This document shows, piece after piece, positions 36,593-45,203 of a stretch of 64,000 nucleotides of DNA. The notes under the pieces are model-generated. The model ran no database searches and was not told where the DNA came from. It saw nothing but the letters and a program-made list of their open reading frames with translations. This DNA is from Neolewinella agarilytica (lineage in GTDB: Bacteria; Bacteroidota; Bacteroidia; Chitinophagales; Saprospiraceae): contig NZ_FOFB01000003.1 in assembly GCF_900110645.1 (NCBI RefSeq), positions 1-64,000 on the forward strand. The letters are read 5' to 3'. The stretch's first letter is position 1. Each line of letters starts with the position of its first letter. The position numbers and the translations under genes are program-made.

Positions 36593-37525
36593 TTACTCGA
36601 GCTTGAACTTTACGGGAAGGTTGAACTGTACGCGTACGTTACGTCCACCCTGCTGACCAGGCGTCCATCTCAGGCCCTTGGTATTCATGAGTTCTACTAC
36701 ACGCAATGCTTCCTCACCGGTTTTTGCACCGGGGTTACGCACTACTTTAGCATCGGTTACCTTACCGTCTTTCTCTACAACGAAAGAAACAACGGCCATA
36801 CCTTCAACACCGTTCTCACGGGCAATGGCGGGGTACTTGATGTTACCGTAGATGAATTCGAGCATCTTTTTGTCAGCACAAGCCTTCTTTTCAGCGTAGC
36901 TGCCCAGGTCATCACAACCGGGGAAGAGCGGCATTTGCTCTACGACCTTAAAGATCTCTTCCACCTTCGGAGCTGGTGGTGGTGGCGGTGGTGGTGGGGG
37001 TGGAGGCGGAGCCTTCTCTTCCTTCACTTCCGGCGGTGGCTCATTATTAGCCATATCTTCCTCCGCAGTCATATCCTCGAATTTCGGTGGATCTTCTTCA
37101 ATCAACTCTTCTTCGGGAACTTCCTCAATCACCGGCGGTGGTGGCGGCGGTGGTGGTGGGGGTGGTTCTGCAGTACGTGGCGGCTCTACTTCGATCTCTT
37201 CTTCGAGTTCGAGAGCGCCATCGGGAATATAAATTTCCTTGGAGTACTGCGTCCAGCCGAAGGCTAGCAGTGAGACACCGACGGCAAGCGCCAGGCCAAA
37301 GTTGAAGAAGGTGGAACTGAGGCCAAAAACGTCTAAGCGTTCGTACTTCGCACGGTTAGCGATGTAAGATTTGTTAGCGTTGTCAGCTTCCTGGTAATCA
37401 CCCTGGAGCGCTTTCTCGGTTCGCTTGTTATAGACAGATCTCATGAAGAAGATCATGCCGATAAAAGCGGCGAGCATTACTGCCAGAGTGATAGCCAGTG
37501 CACCTCCCGAGATTGAGATATCCAT
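36593..37525 (-). CDS. Energy transducer TonB
   Basis: A 310-residue protein. One helix lies at about 8-28 and a second at about 70-88 (FNFGLALAVGVSLLAFGW). Two proline runs follow (about 115-135 and 170-190), separated by acidic sequence, and a TonB_C domain makes up the last 95 residues (GNIKYPAIARENGVEGMAV... PVKFKLE). It should couple inner-membrane proton motive force to outer-membrane receptors. It follows vanZ-type and gcvH genes on the same strand. Confidence 0.92.
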   Translation of the reverse strand: MDISISGGALAITLAVMLAAFIGMIFFMRSVYNKRTEKALQGDYQEADNANKSYIANRAKYERLDVFGLSSTFFNFGLALAVGVSLLAFGWTQYSKEIYIPDGALELEEEIEVEPPRTAEPPPPPPPPPPPVIEEVPEEELIEEDPPKFEDMTAEEDMANNEPPPEVKEEKAPPPPPPPPPPPPAPKVEEIFKVVEQMPLFPGCDDLGSYAEKKACADKKMLEFIYGNIKYPAIARENGVEGMAVVSFVVEKDGKVTDAKVVRNPGAKTGEEALRVVELMNTKGLRWTPGQQGGRNVRVQFNLPVKFKLE

Positions 37526-37545
37526 GACTATCGGGTTTAAAAAAG

Positions 37546-37989
37546 TTATTCGTTAATCTCCGCCGGAGCAGAGATTTTATTTTTGAAATAATAGAAAAGG
37601 AAAAAGAGCAAACCGCCGAGTATTGCGCCGAGTAGATTAGCGACCATATCAACGGGGTCAAAACTTCTTCCGGTACCTGCCACTGCCTGTAAAAACTCCA
37701 TCAAAGTGCCGTAGGCCGCAGCGATGAAAACAGCGAAAAGGATGCCTTTTGCTCCGCGTTCGGAGTATAAGACCGACAATAATAACGCAAAAATGGCGTA
37801 AGCACCAAAATGAGCGACCTTGTCGGGCGAAAAAAGCGTACTCCAGTCGGGAATTGCCGGTAGTTTCGTGCCAGGGGCAAGACTAACATAAGCCAGCAAA
37901 AGACCGTATGCTACCGCCGCAAACCGTTGTAAACGGCGGTTGTTAAGGCTAGATGCCTCGCTTTTTGTTTTTGGTGGGGGAGTGCGCAA
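37546..37989 (-). CDS. VanZ-like membrane protein
   Basis: A 147-residue membrane protein with four helices. The family pattern DKVAHFGAYAIFALLL and GTLMEFLQAVAGTGRSFDPVDMVANLLGAILG matches VanZ-like proteins, whose role is poorly known. It lies 5 bp after gcvH and 20 bp before tonB, so the three form an operon. Confidence 0.85.
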   Translation of the reverse strand: MRTPPPKTKSEASSLNNRRLQRFAAVAYGLLLAYVSLAPGTKLPAIPDWSTLFSPDKVAHFGAYAIFALLLSVLYSERGAKGILFAVFIAAAYGTLMEFLQAVAGTGRSFDPVDMVANLLGAILGGLLFFLFYYFKNKISAPAEINE

Positions 37990-37994
37990 AAAAA

Positions 37995-38384
37995 TCAGGA
38001 AATAAGTTCCTGGTATTGTTCCGCGGTGAGTAGTCCGTCGCGATCATCAGCGTCAGCCAGCTCTAATTTGATGATCCAGCCCTTGCCGTAGGGGTCTTCG
38101 TTGACCAGCGTTGGGTTGTCCCCTTCGTTTTCGTCGAGTTCACTGTTGAACTCGAGGACTTTGCCGGGTAGGGGGAGGAAGAGCTCACTGGTTGTTTTGA
38201 CGGCTTCAACGGTGCCGAAAACGTCATTACGGTCGAGATCTTCGCCAACGGTGTCTACTTCAACATAGACGAGCTCATCCAGGGCTTCCTGGGCAAAGTC
38301 GGTGATGCCGATGGTGGCCGTGTTTCCTTCAATCAGGACCCACTCGTGTTCTTCGGTGTAGAAGAGATGGTCTGGAACGTTCAT
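37995..38384 (-). CDS. gcvH: Glycine cleavage system H protein
   Basis: A 129-residue lipoyl carrier that shuttles the aminomethyl group between P, T and L proteins. The motif EAVKTTSELFLPLPGKV contains the lipoylated lysine, and the protein starts HLFYTEEHEWV as expected. The other gcv genes are not in the window. Confidence 0.96.
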   Translation of the reverse strand: MNVPDHLFYTEEHEWVLIEGNTATIGITDFAQEALDELVYVEVDTVGEDLDRNDVFGTVEAVKTTSELFLPLPGKVLEFNSELDENEGDNPTLVNEDPYGKGWIIKLELADADDRDGLLTAEQYQELIS

Positions 38385-38410
38385 TATGGTTAGAATATGG
38401 TAAAACGGTT

Positions 38411-38450
38411 AGGATTTGCGGCGGTAAGGTAAGCAGCCGCCGCAAATCCT
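38411..38450. terminator. 14-bp-stem hairpin between gltA and gcvH
   Basis: A perfect stem, AGGATTTGCGGCGG (38411-38424) / CCGCCGCAAATCCT (38437-38450), with a 12-nt loop. On the minus strand it is followed by AACCGTTTTACC. It probably ends or stabilises the citrate synthase transcript. Confidence 0.6.
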
Positions 38451-38460
38451 GACGGTGAAA

Positions 38461-39765
38461 TTATGCGTCTTTGAGCTGAGCCTTGATCCAGTCGCTGGTA
38501 ACGGATTTTGGTCGCTCCAGCGGCATTCCCAGTGCGCGGCTCCAAATGCCCGCGGCGAGTACACCCAGGGCGCGGCTCACACCGAAGAGGACGGTGTAGT
38601 AGCTGTATTCCTTGATGCCGTAGTGAACGAGCAAGGCGCCAGAGTGAGCATCAACATTAGGCCAGGGGTTTTTGACTTTGCCAAGTGCCTGAAGCATGGG
38701 AGGAACGGTATCAAAAATCTTCCAGACGGTTTCGATCAGGTCACTGCCTTTGATGTACTCTTCAGCAAAGCGACGCTGCGCCGTGAAGCGGGGGTCAGGC
38801 TCGCGAAGAACGGCGTGGCCGTAACCCGGGATAACCTTACCTGCGTCCAGCGTTTCCTGCACGTAGGTGGCAATCTGTTCTTTGGTGGGCGTCTTGGTAC
38901 CGAGGTTTTCGATCATTTCGAAGATCCACTTGATGACTTCCTGGTTGGCCAGGCCGTGAAGCGGGCCGGCCAGGGCGTTCATGCCTGCGCTGAAAGACAG
39001 GTAGGGGTCACTAAGCGTAGAGCCAACGAGATTGACAGTGTGCGCTGAAGCGTTACCACCTTCGTGGTCAGCGTGGATCGTGAGGTAAAGACGCATGAGG
39101 CTGCGGAAGTCTTCATCGTCGTTGCCCAGCATGTGAGCGAAGTTGGCTGCCCAGTCGAGGCTCTTGTCGGCCGGAATATGATCTCCGCCGTGGAATGACC
39201 GGCGGTAAATGTAGGCCGCTACGCGGGGCAGACGGGCGATGAGGTTCATGCTGTCTTCGTAGCAGGCATCCCAGTAATCAGTTTTACTCATGCCTTCGGC
39301 GTAGCGACGGCTGAAAATACTGTCAGACTGCATAGCCATGATGCCGATCGTGAACTGTGTCATCGGGTGAGCATCATCGGGTAGCGCGTCAAGACTGGTC
39401 ATAACCTGCTGTGGAAGATCGGAGCGGCTCTGCCAGTCTTTAGTCAGGTCGTTTACTTCTTCTGCGGTTGGAATCTCTCCGGTGAGCATGAGCCAGAATA
39501 AGCCTTCGGGCTTTGGCTCTCCTTGTGGGCCGGAGGGCAATAGCTTCTTGATTTCAGGAATGGAATAACCCCGGAAACGAATGCCTTCATTAGCATCGAG
39601 TTGGCTGGTTTCCCAGAGCATCATTTTTATGCCGCGGGCACCTCCGGTGATTTGCCGCAACACTACCTCGTCCATTTTTCGTTCACCGTGCTCTTTATTA
39701 ATAGCACGCATTTCGGTGTAAAGGGCAAGTGCCTTAGCGGCAAATTTTTTCTTAAGGGATTCCAT
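38461..39765 (-). CDS. gltA: Citrate synthase (eukaryotic-like type)
   Basis: A 434-residue citrate synthase that makes citrate from oxaloacetate and acetyl-CoA. Its overall form (long N-terminus, GPLHGLANQEVIKWI, VIPGYGHAVLREPDPR, NVDAHSGALL) is closer to the mitochondrial enzymes than to E. coli GltA. The active-site His residues and the catalytic Asp (VDAHSG) are present. It is monocistronic, with a long hairpin at its 3' side. Confidence 0.94.
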   Translation of the reverse strand: MESLKKKFAAKALALYTEMRAINKEHGERKMDEVVLRQITGGARGIKMMLWETSQLDANEGIRFRGYSIPEIKKLLPSGPQGEPKPEGLFWLMLTGEIPTAEEVNDLTKDWQSRSDLPQQVMTSLDALPDDAHPMTQFTIGIMAMQSDSIFSRRYAEGMSKTDYWDACYEDSMNLIARLPRVAAYIYRRSFHGGDHIPADKSLDWAANFAHMLGNDDEDFRSLMRLYLTIHADHEGGNASAHTVNLVGSTLSDPYLSFSAGMNALAGPLHGLANQEVIKWIFEMIENLGTKTPTKEQIATYVQETLDAGKVIPGYGHAVLREPDPRFTAQRRFAEEYIKGSDLIETVWKIFDTVPPMLQALGKVKNPWPNVDAHSGALLVHYGIKEYSYYTVLFGVSRALGVLAAGIWSRALGMPLERPKSVTSDWIKAQLKDA

Positions 39766-39988
39766 CTGATCGGGTATCTTTAAAAGCTTTGTTTTGTTGG
39801 TTAGTCAGTGAATGCACTTACATTCATTCTTACCTTGGGTAACGCCAACGGGCACCTTCGGTTCGAGGATTACTTAACAGCGAGCAAATAACGTGATTTT
39901 ACGTCGCCTAAACGTACTTTTCAGCTGGAAAATCCTTGCTGTTGCCAAATAATTGTTTGTAGGGTGCTCATTGCCAGCTACAAACTCC

Positions 39989-40011
39989 CTTTGCACCTGC
40001 GCGGGGCGCCC
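39989..40011 (-). repeat. Dispersed bipartite repeat, copy 11 (intergenic)
   Basis: Minus strand GGCGC-CCCGC-GCAGGTGCAAAGG. Just beyond the SpoIIM-family gene stop. Confidence 0.8.
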
Positions 40012-40035
40012 CAAAAGGAGCTCTTTTAGCACAGG

Positions 40036-41877
40036 TCATTCCATTTCCATCCCCCGGATGCGGCGCTTAGTCCCAACACTCTCGATGCGTTCCAATAGTC
40101 CATCAGCTCTTTCCACTTCCCGGAGGTGATAGAAGTTCAGCGAGAAGGACAGCGCCCAAATGCAGAATACGATGCCAAACAAGAACCAGTAGCTAATGGC
40201 CTGCAAGACAACGTTGGCGTTGTCGATCGTGATGCTGTCGGCATAAAAGATCCAATCGAGGAAGGCAAAAATGAGGCTGCCTACTGTGGTGTCCAGCAGC
40301 CACATGCAGGGTACTGCCATAATGATGATGAGCAAAAAGTTGGAATAGGCCGAGAGAATGTTGGTGTACACAAACTTAAAAGTCTCCTGCGGAGACGCTA
40401 GCCCGGAATAGCCCGCATAGGCGAAGGTCATCAGAAAGGGGAGTAGGAGAAAGGCAAACAGCCCGGCAATGGTTCCGCTGAATGCAAAGCCTACGGCGAT
40501 GGCTGTGCAAACCAGATAGAGGAAGGCTTCGGATCGCCAACTGGCGGGAAGCAGCTCGATGTCAGTTGACTTCCAGAAGATTTCGAATGATAAGCGAAGC
40601 AATCCGTAAAATCCAGCGGCCACGAGTAGCAGATAAAGAAAACCACGATCCCGGGAAAAGCTGGTGGTCAGCTCATGTACGTTATGAAAATCTCCCAGGA
40701 AGCTGCCGTCAAAAATATAGCGGGTGCTGGAGTTGGAGCCGTAGAAGTAAAAAGAGAGTAAGCAGAAACCCAGGGTGATGACAAATATACCGCCGAAGAG
40801 TAAGCCTGCATTGGAACGCAGCATGCTGAAGACGGTCGTGAGGTTGTCTCCTGATGTACGGATCTGTTTCAGCTTCACCTTCTCCGTGTCTACCCTTGCT
40901 ACTCTGGCAACGGCTTCTTCCTCCAGCCGCGGCCTCGCCGCAACGCGGCGCGGGTAGAATACGTAGTACCAGAGAATAAAGGCGAAACAGAGAATGATGA
41001 ACATCGCCCGAATGCCATCGGCCAGCTCCGTATGCCGGGTGAGGTAGCCTTCGAGAAAGCCAGCAATGATGAACAGCGGCACGGTGCCGAGCATGATCTT
41101 GAGCCCGTCGCGGGCGGAGTTGCGGAAGGCCGTTAGCCGGGAGTGGGTGCCCGGGAAAAGCAAGCCCCGGCCCATGGCCAGTCCGGCTCCGCCGGCAATG
41201 ACGATGCTGCTGATCTCCAGCGCACCGTGGATCCAGATGGTGAGGAAGCTTTCCTGAAAAATCCCCTGATCGTAGAAGAAATACTGAAAAACGCCCAGCA
41301 TAACCCCGTTGCGGATCAACTGTACGATGGTGCCAACGGCAAAGAAAGCCCCGGCAATAAAGGTCATGAAGGCTACGAAGATGTTGTTCAACGTGATCCG
41401 TAAAGACATGTTGAAGGGAGACATCTGCTTGTAGACTGCCATCGGGTCTCCGCTTTGGATGTTCTCCCGGGTCATGTCCATGTAGTACTCCCCGAGGATG
41501 GTTTCGGCGAAGCCCGAATCAATGCGGTAACTCACAATGCCGATGAGCATGGCCAAGACGAAAACGCCCAGTGAGATCAGGAGCGGGAGGCGTTGGGCGA
41601 AAACTACCCGGGGTAGTTCGTCCGTCCAGAAGGTGAAAAAGCGACTGGTTTCTCCCCGTCGGCCCCGATAAATGTGCAGAAAGGTCCGTTGTGCCAGTCC
41701 GTTGAGGTAAACGCGAACCGAACGGTTGGGATAGAAGGTGCGGGAGTAGGAAAGATCATCCGTGGTGTGGACGTACAATTGGTTGAGCAGTTCGGGGTCC
41801 TGCTCGTCGTTGTCCAGGGCACGCTCGTAGCGTTTCCACTTCTTTTGGTTCTTTTCTATGAATTCGGTTTCCCGCAT
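40036..41877 (-). CDS. SpoIIM-family membrane protein with long C-terminal extension
   Basis: 613 residues. The first 330 or so match stage II sporulation M-type proteins (DUF95; KKWKRYERALDN, SFLTIWIHGALEISSIVIAGGAGLAMG, with several helices). In Bacteroidota these usually stop near 330 residues. Here a further 280 residues add about six helices (from VFSMLRSNAGLLFGGIFV to LSFSLNFYHLRE), so it may be a fusion with a neighbouring membrane gene. No MoxR, DUF58 or RDD genes are visible nearby. Confidence 0.8.
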   Translation of the reverse strand: MRETEFIEKNQKKWKRYERALDNDEQDPELLNQLYVHTTDDLSYSRTFYPNRSVRVYLNGLAQRTFLHIYRGRRGETSRFFTFWTDELPRVVFAQRLPLLISLGVFVLAMLIGIVSYRIDSGFAETILGEYYMDMTRENIQSGDPMAVYKQMSPFNMSLRITLNNIFVAFMTFIAGAFFAVGTIVQLIRNGVMLGVFQYFFYDQGIFQESFLTIWIHGALEISSIVIAGGAGLAMGRGLLFPGTHSRLTAFRNSARDGLKIMLGTVPLFIIAGFLEGYLTRHTELADGIRAMFIILCFAFILWYYVFYPRRVAARPRLEEEAVARVARVDTEKVKLKQIRTSGDNLTTVFSMLRSNAGLLFGGIFVITLGFCLLSFYFYGSNSSTRYIFDGSFLGDFHNVHELTTSFSRDRGFLYLLLVAAGFYGLLRLSFEIFWKSTDIELLPASWRSEAFLYLVCTAIAVGFAFSGTIAGLFAFLLLPFLMTFAYAGYSGLASPQETFKFVYTNILSAYSNFLLIIIMAVPCMWLLDTTVGSLIFAFLDWIFYADSITIDNANVVLQAISYWFLFGIVFCIWALSFSLNFYHLREVERADGLLERIESVGTKRRIRGMEME

Positions 41878-41889
41878 GTACGAATGGGT

Positions 41890-41985
41890 GAATTATTGAA
41901 TAGGGGAAGGAGAGAATGAGTGAATGGGGGAAGGAGAGAATGAGAGAATGGGGGAAGGAGAGAATGAGAGAATGAATAAGTGAAT
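41890..41985. repeat. 24-bp tandem repeat (GAATGAGAGAATGGGGGAAGGAGA type)
   Basis: Three successive 24-bp units (41890-41913, 41914-41937, 41938-41961) of the GAATGAG-AGAATGGGGG-AAGGAGA kind, then a degenerate fourth. It lies between the SpoIIM gene start and the M28 peptidase stop. The purine-rich strand is the plus strand. Confidence 0.8.
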
Positions 41986-42026
41986 GTACGTCATATTCTT
42001 TCATTCGACCATTCCTGCATTCACTC

Positions 42027-43019
42027 TCATATCTTCCCGGCCGCCTCATTATAGACTACTGCGAGGACGACCTGGCCGACGGCGCGTAGGGTGCGCTTGT
42101 CGATATTATCCATGTTGTCATCGCCGGTGTGCCAGTGGGCGACGAAACCACTTTGAGTTTCGGGGCGGTGATTGATGATGTCCACCATGGGGATGCCTGC
42201 ATCCCGCATGATAAAAAAGTGGTCGTCAGTTACTCCGGGGCTTCCGTCTTCCTTTGGGAAATAGCTTCCGAAGCCCATTCCTGCAGCCATGTTCCAGACT
42301 TTCTTTACCACTTCGGGAGCGTTGGTTTTGGAGTAACCTTCGATGGCGAATCGCGCGTTGCGTGCGCCGACCATATCGAGCAAAATGCCGTAGCGTGGTT
42401 TGGGGGCTTTCACGGTTTTGGCGTAGTGCTGGGCGCCGAGGCCCCAGCTGTCAGCATTACCGGAGTCGCCCTGATCTTCTGCGTCGAGAAAGATGATGTC
42501 GACGCCGATATCGGGAGTGGAGAGGCCGAGTTGCCGGGCTACTTCGAGGAGGACGCCGACGCCGCTGGCACCGTCATCGGCACCCATGACGATGGCGGTG
42601 GGGTCGTCTTCGAGTTGGCTGTCGGCTACGTGGCGGGTGTCCCAATGAGCGGCCAGCAGAAGCCGGTCAGTTGACTGAGGGTTGTAGCGACCAATGATGT
42701 TGGTGCCCTTGTAGCCGTTGGCGGTGAAGGTTTGCAGTTCAACGACGGCGCCGAATTCTTTCAGTTTGCCGGCGAGCCATTCCCCGGTAGCGTCGTGCTC
42801 CGGGGTGTTCATCATGCGGGGGCCGAAGGCCACCTGGCGGGCGACGTAGGCGTAGGCGCTGTCGCGGTTGAAGGCGGGTACGGGCTTGGCTTCTGATTTT
42901 GGCGCAGGCGCGGCCGCAGGTGCAGAGGGCGTGTCTACGGCAGCATCCTCTCCACAGGCGGTAAGCAGAAGGATAAACAGGAGGCTAAGTAATGGGCGGA
43001 AGGCTGAATGTGGGCGCAA
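42027..43019 (-). CDS. M28 family peptidase lipoprotein (glutaminyl cyclase-like)
   Basis: 330 residues. The signal peptide has lipobox LLLTACGED. A Pro/Ala linker follows (PSAPAAAPAPKSE), then an M28 zinc hydrolase domain. Metal ligands are visible in LLAAHWDTRHVAD, MGADDGASGVGVLLE and FLDAEDQG. VTDDHFFIMRDAGIPMVDII and HWHTGDDNMDNI follow. The WGLGAQHYA context resembles bacterial/plant-type glutaminyl cyclases. The linker after the lipobox is encoded by a dispersed-repeat copy (42907-42927). Confidence 0.9.
   Translation of the reverse strand: MRPHSAFRPLLSLLFILLLTACGEDAAVDTPSAPAAAPAPKSEAKPVPAFNRDSAYAYVARQVAFGPRMMNTPEHDATGEWLAGKLKEFGAVVELQTFTANGYKGTNIIGRYNPQSTDRLLLAAHWDTRHVADSQLEDDPTAIVMGADDGASGVGVLLEVARQLGLSTPDIGVDIIFLDAEDQGDSGNADSWGLGAQHYAKTVKAPKPRYGILLDMVGARNARFAIEGYSKTNAPEVVKKVWNMAAGMGFGSYFPKEDGSPGVTDDHFFIMRDAGIPMVDIINHRPETQSGFVAHWHTGDDNMDNIDKRTLRAVGQVVLAVVYNEAAGKI
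42907..42927 (+). repeat. Dispersed bipartite repeat, copy 12 (M28 peptidase linker)
   Basis: GGCGC-GGCC-GCAGGTGCAGAG, with AGCA 16 nt on. Encodes the SAPAAAPA linker after the lipobox. Confidence 0.8.
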
Positions 43020-43042
43020 GGGGAAAGGAGTTTGGGCGGTTC

Positions 43043-43155
43043 GGGTACATCTACAGTTGTACCCTAAAGGGGGAAGTCAGATGGTTTTCGGGTATAAGTA
43101 CAGATGTACCCAAGATACGAAGGTTTGGTTTTCGGGTACATCTGTACTTGTACCC
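43043..43155. repeat. Cluster of three GGGTAC palindromes
   Basis: Three 22-bp imperfect palindromes lie at 43043-43064, 43090-43111 and 43134-43155. Each begins GGGTA(C/T)A and ends T(A/G)TACCC-like, with an inner GTAC or ACAG. Copies 1 and 3 share orientation and copy 2 is inverted. The cluster lies between the M28 gene start and the stop of the CFFCG protein gene. Confidence 0.8.
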
Positions 43156-43166
43156 GAAAAAAGGAC

Positions 43167-43628
43167 CTACTTCCCCGCCCCTTCGTCGCTACCCTTAATA
43201 ACCGTCGCCTCCGTCAGCACATACATCAGTCGGTTGATGTCGTCACTGTTCAACGCCAGCCTGCCGCGTAGTTTGATGCGCTCGGTGCTGTACTTCACAG
43301 GTTCGGTGCTGGTGACCTCCATCACTGTCTCGGGGCCAGCCCCGCCGCAGAAGAAACACATGTTGTAGGGGTAAGCACTGAAGACAAACTCCGTATGACT
43401 CTTATATCCTTCAACGGGAACGATGTAGCCACTTACTTCCACCATCTCTCCTTCCAGCGCCTGAATGCCTTCGCTGAACACGGGCACATCCACCTTGAAG
43501 CCGAGTAGCTCATCGAACTTTTTCTCGTAGGTAATTTTGGAGAGTGTCTTCCAAAGATTCGTGTCTTGTGCCTGAAGGCTGGCTCCGGCAACGAAAACAA
43601 AGGCAAGGGTAAGTAGCAGCGTGCGCAT
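43167..43628 (-). CDS. Secreted DUF3299-like protein
   Basis: About 153 residues. The signal peptide is LLLTLAFVFVAGASLQAQ. The region FSAYPYNMCFFCGGAGPETVMEV has the conserved CxxCG of a family of small periplasmic beta proteins found with metal-related genes. That assignment is tentative. ATG at 43628 is chosen; a promoter element TATCTTTG lies 21 bp upstream. Confidence 0.7.
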   Translation of the reverse strand: MRTLLLTLAFVFVAGASLQAQDTNLWKTLSKITYEKKFDELLGFKVDVPVFSEGIQALEGEMVEVSGYIVPVEGYKSHTEFVFSAYPYNMCFFCGGAGPETVMEVTSTEPVKYSTERIKLRGRLALNSDDINRLMYVLTEATVIKGSDEGAGK

Positions 43629-43648
43629 AGTAGTTTGGCTTGAGTTTG

Positions 43649-43656
43649 CAAAGATA
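43649..43656 (-). promoter_or_regulatory. Promoter element TATCTTTG of the CFFCG protein gene
   Basis: A TAnnTTTG match on the minus strand, ending 20 nt before the ATG. Confidence 0.5.
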
Positions 43657-43714
43657 GGAACGTGAAAACGGATAAGTGGATGCATAAGAGGGTGTTAAAA
43701 TAAAGAGCAGGGAC

Positions 43715-45070
43715 TTATTCGAGGCAATAGCCCAGGATTTTATCCTGACAATCTCCTTTTTGTAACCATAGGTCGGCTGACGCCTCTCCCGTTACGATTT
43801 GGAGTCTGGGGTTACGGAGGTACAAATGAAAGAGTAGTTGCTGGGGAACATTGTTGGGTACCGCTACGGAGGCGTTGTTCAGCAGCTCGTCTTCCCAGCT
43901 TTTCGTTAGTGGTCTTATTGCGTCTTGGTCATGATAGTGGTGCCTGACTTTAAAACCGATGAGCACCAGCCATATCAATAAGATGGGATAAACCAAAAAA
44001 CGTTTCCACTCAAACAGGAAATGAATAGCCCTTGCCAAGGCGTAGGCTAAAAAGGGATAAACCGGAGCGGGGTACCATTGATGTTTGTTTTGGCTCATCG
44101 TCAACAGAAACCCGACCGAGCAAAAAAGGAGGAAGCTAAAAACGAGAAGCTCGTCTTTTTTCACCCAACGGTAGAAGGCTTTCCAGCCAATGGTGATTGG
44201 AAGGAGAATTAGTGCGGCATACAAAAGGTAGATCCACGGACCGAAACCGAGGTCGAGGGCTACCAGGAGAAAATCCCAATGATAACCAGATTCAAATTCG
44301 GAGTTGCTGAAGCGCTCTACTCCGTCGGTCAGGAACATGGCTTGCCACAGGTTTTTTTGCCCGTTCGCATAATCAGTTGCCAGGCCAAACTGGCTGCAGA
44401 GTAAATAAGCCAGAAAACCCGCTGCAATGGCAGTTCCGAGCACGAGTAAGACTGGGCGAAATTTTTGTTGGCACACCGCTCTTCTTCGCCAAACGTAGGC
44501 CATTGCACCGGGGATAATCAGTGCGATGGCTACTCCTTTGGTGAGGAAAGCCAACAGGATTGCTCCGAGCGCATAATACAGCCGAATGGCTTTTGCTTCG
44601 TTGAGATACCGGAAAAGCTCGCCCAGCCCAATGGTAAGAAAGAGGAGGAAGAGCATGTCCGTATCTCCCGCACGAGCGACGTGGAAGCCAATGATGCCAT
44701 TGACGGAAATCAGGATGCCGAGGACTGTGTTAGCTAGCTGGCCGTTTTGCCAGTTTCTTATCCATAACCACAGGTAGGTCAGATAGGCGAGCATCGCAAA
44801 TAAAGAGGGCAACCGAAGGCTCCAGATATTTACTCCAAACCATTTGAAGCTTAAGGCCAGTACCCAGGTGAAGAGGGGAGGCTTAGTGTTGAAGCTGTCA
44901 GTCTGGTCCAGAAAACGGTAGTTCCACCAGTCAGCGGTCTGTAGCATCCTGAGGGCATTGATGCCGCGGCGGGCTTCGTCCCAGGCGTGTACTTCCGCCG
45001 AGCCGATGTTGATGGCGCAGAAAATACTGGCAATAAGAATTAGTAGGAGGAACAGGGCTTTGGAGGTCAT
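43715..45070 (-). CDS. Glycosyltransferase family 39/ArnT-like membrane protein
   Basis: A 451-residue polytopic protein with about 10-12 helices. The N-terminal loop INIGSAEVHAWDEARRGINALRM carries the Asp/Glu pair of GT-C transferases (DE motif), and NTKPPLFTWVLAL follows. It should transfer a sugar from a polyprenyl-phosphate donor to lipid or protein outside the membrane. The acceptor is unknown. It appears monocistronic. Confidence 0.85.
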   Translation of the reverse strand: MTSKALFLLLILIASIFCAINIGSAEVHAWDEARRGINALRMLQTADWWNYRFLDQTDSFNTKPPLFTWVLALSFKWFGVNIWSLRLPSLFAMLAYLTYLWLWIRNWQNGQLANTVLGILISVNGIIGFHVARAGDTDMLFLLFLTIGLGELFRYLNEAKAIRLYYALGAILLAFLTKGVAIALIIPGAMAYVWRRRAVCQQKFRPVLLVLGTAIAAGFLAYLLCSQFGLATDYANGQKNLWQAMFLTDGVERFSNSEFESGYHWDFLLVALDLGFGPWIYLLYAALILLPITIGWKAFYRWVKKDELLVFSFLLFCSVGFLLTMSQNKHQWYPAPVYPFLAYALARAIHFLFEWKRFLVYPILLIWLVLIGFKVRHHYHDQDAIRPLTKSWEDELLNNASVAVPNNVPQQLLFHLYLRNPRLQIVTGEASADLWLQKGDCQDKILGYCLE

Positions 45071-45162
45071 TCGCCCAACTAATTTAAAGCAATTGGCTCA
45101 AAAAACAGGTAAGGTAGTAGGAGGGGGTGGTACTTCAGGCACTGCTTTTTAAAGACCTCTTC

Positions 45163-45186
45163 CCCTGCACCTGCGGTCCCGCGCCC
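45163..45186 (-). repeat. Dispersed bipartite repeat, copy 13 (intergenic)
   Basis: Minus strand GGGCGC-GGGACC-GCAGGTGCAGGG, then AGCAGTG 18 nt on. Between the LysE-type gene and the GT39-like gene. Confidence 0.8.
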
Positions 45187-45203
45187 CATTTGACAACGTA
45201 TTG

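Noticed and set aside
42992-43198. Plus-strand open frame of 68 codons
   Set aside because: Made up largely of the three GGGTAC palindromes and the M28 signal-peptide region; no protein-like composition.
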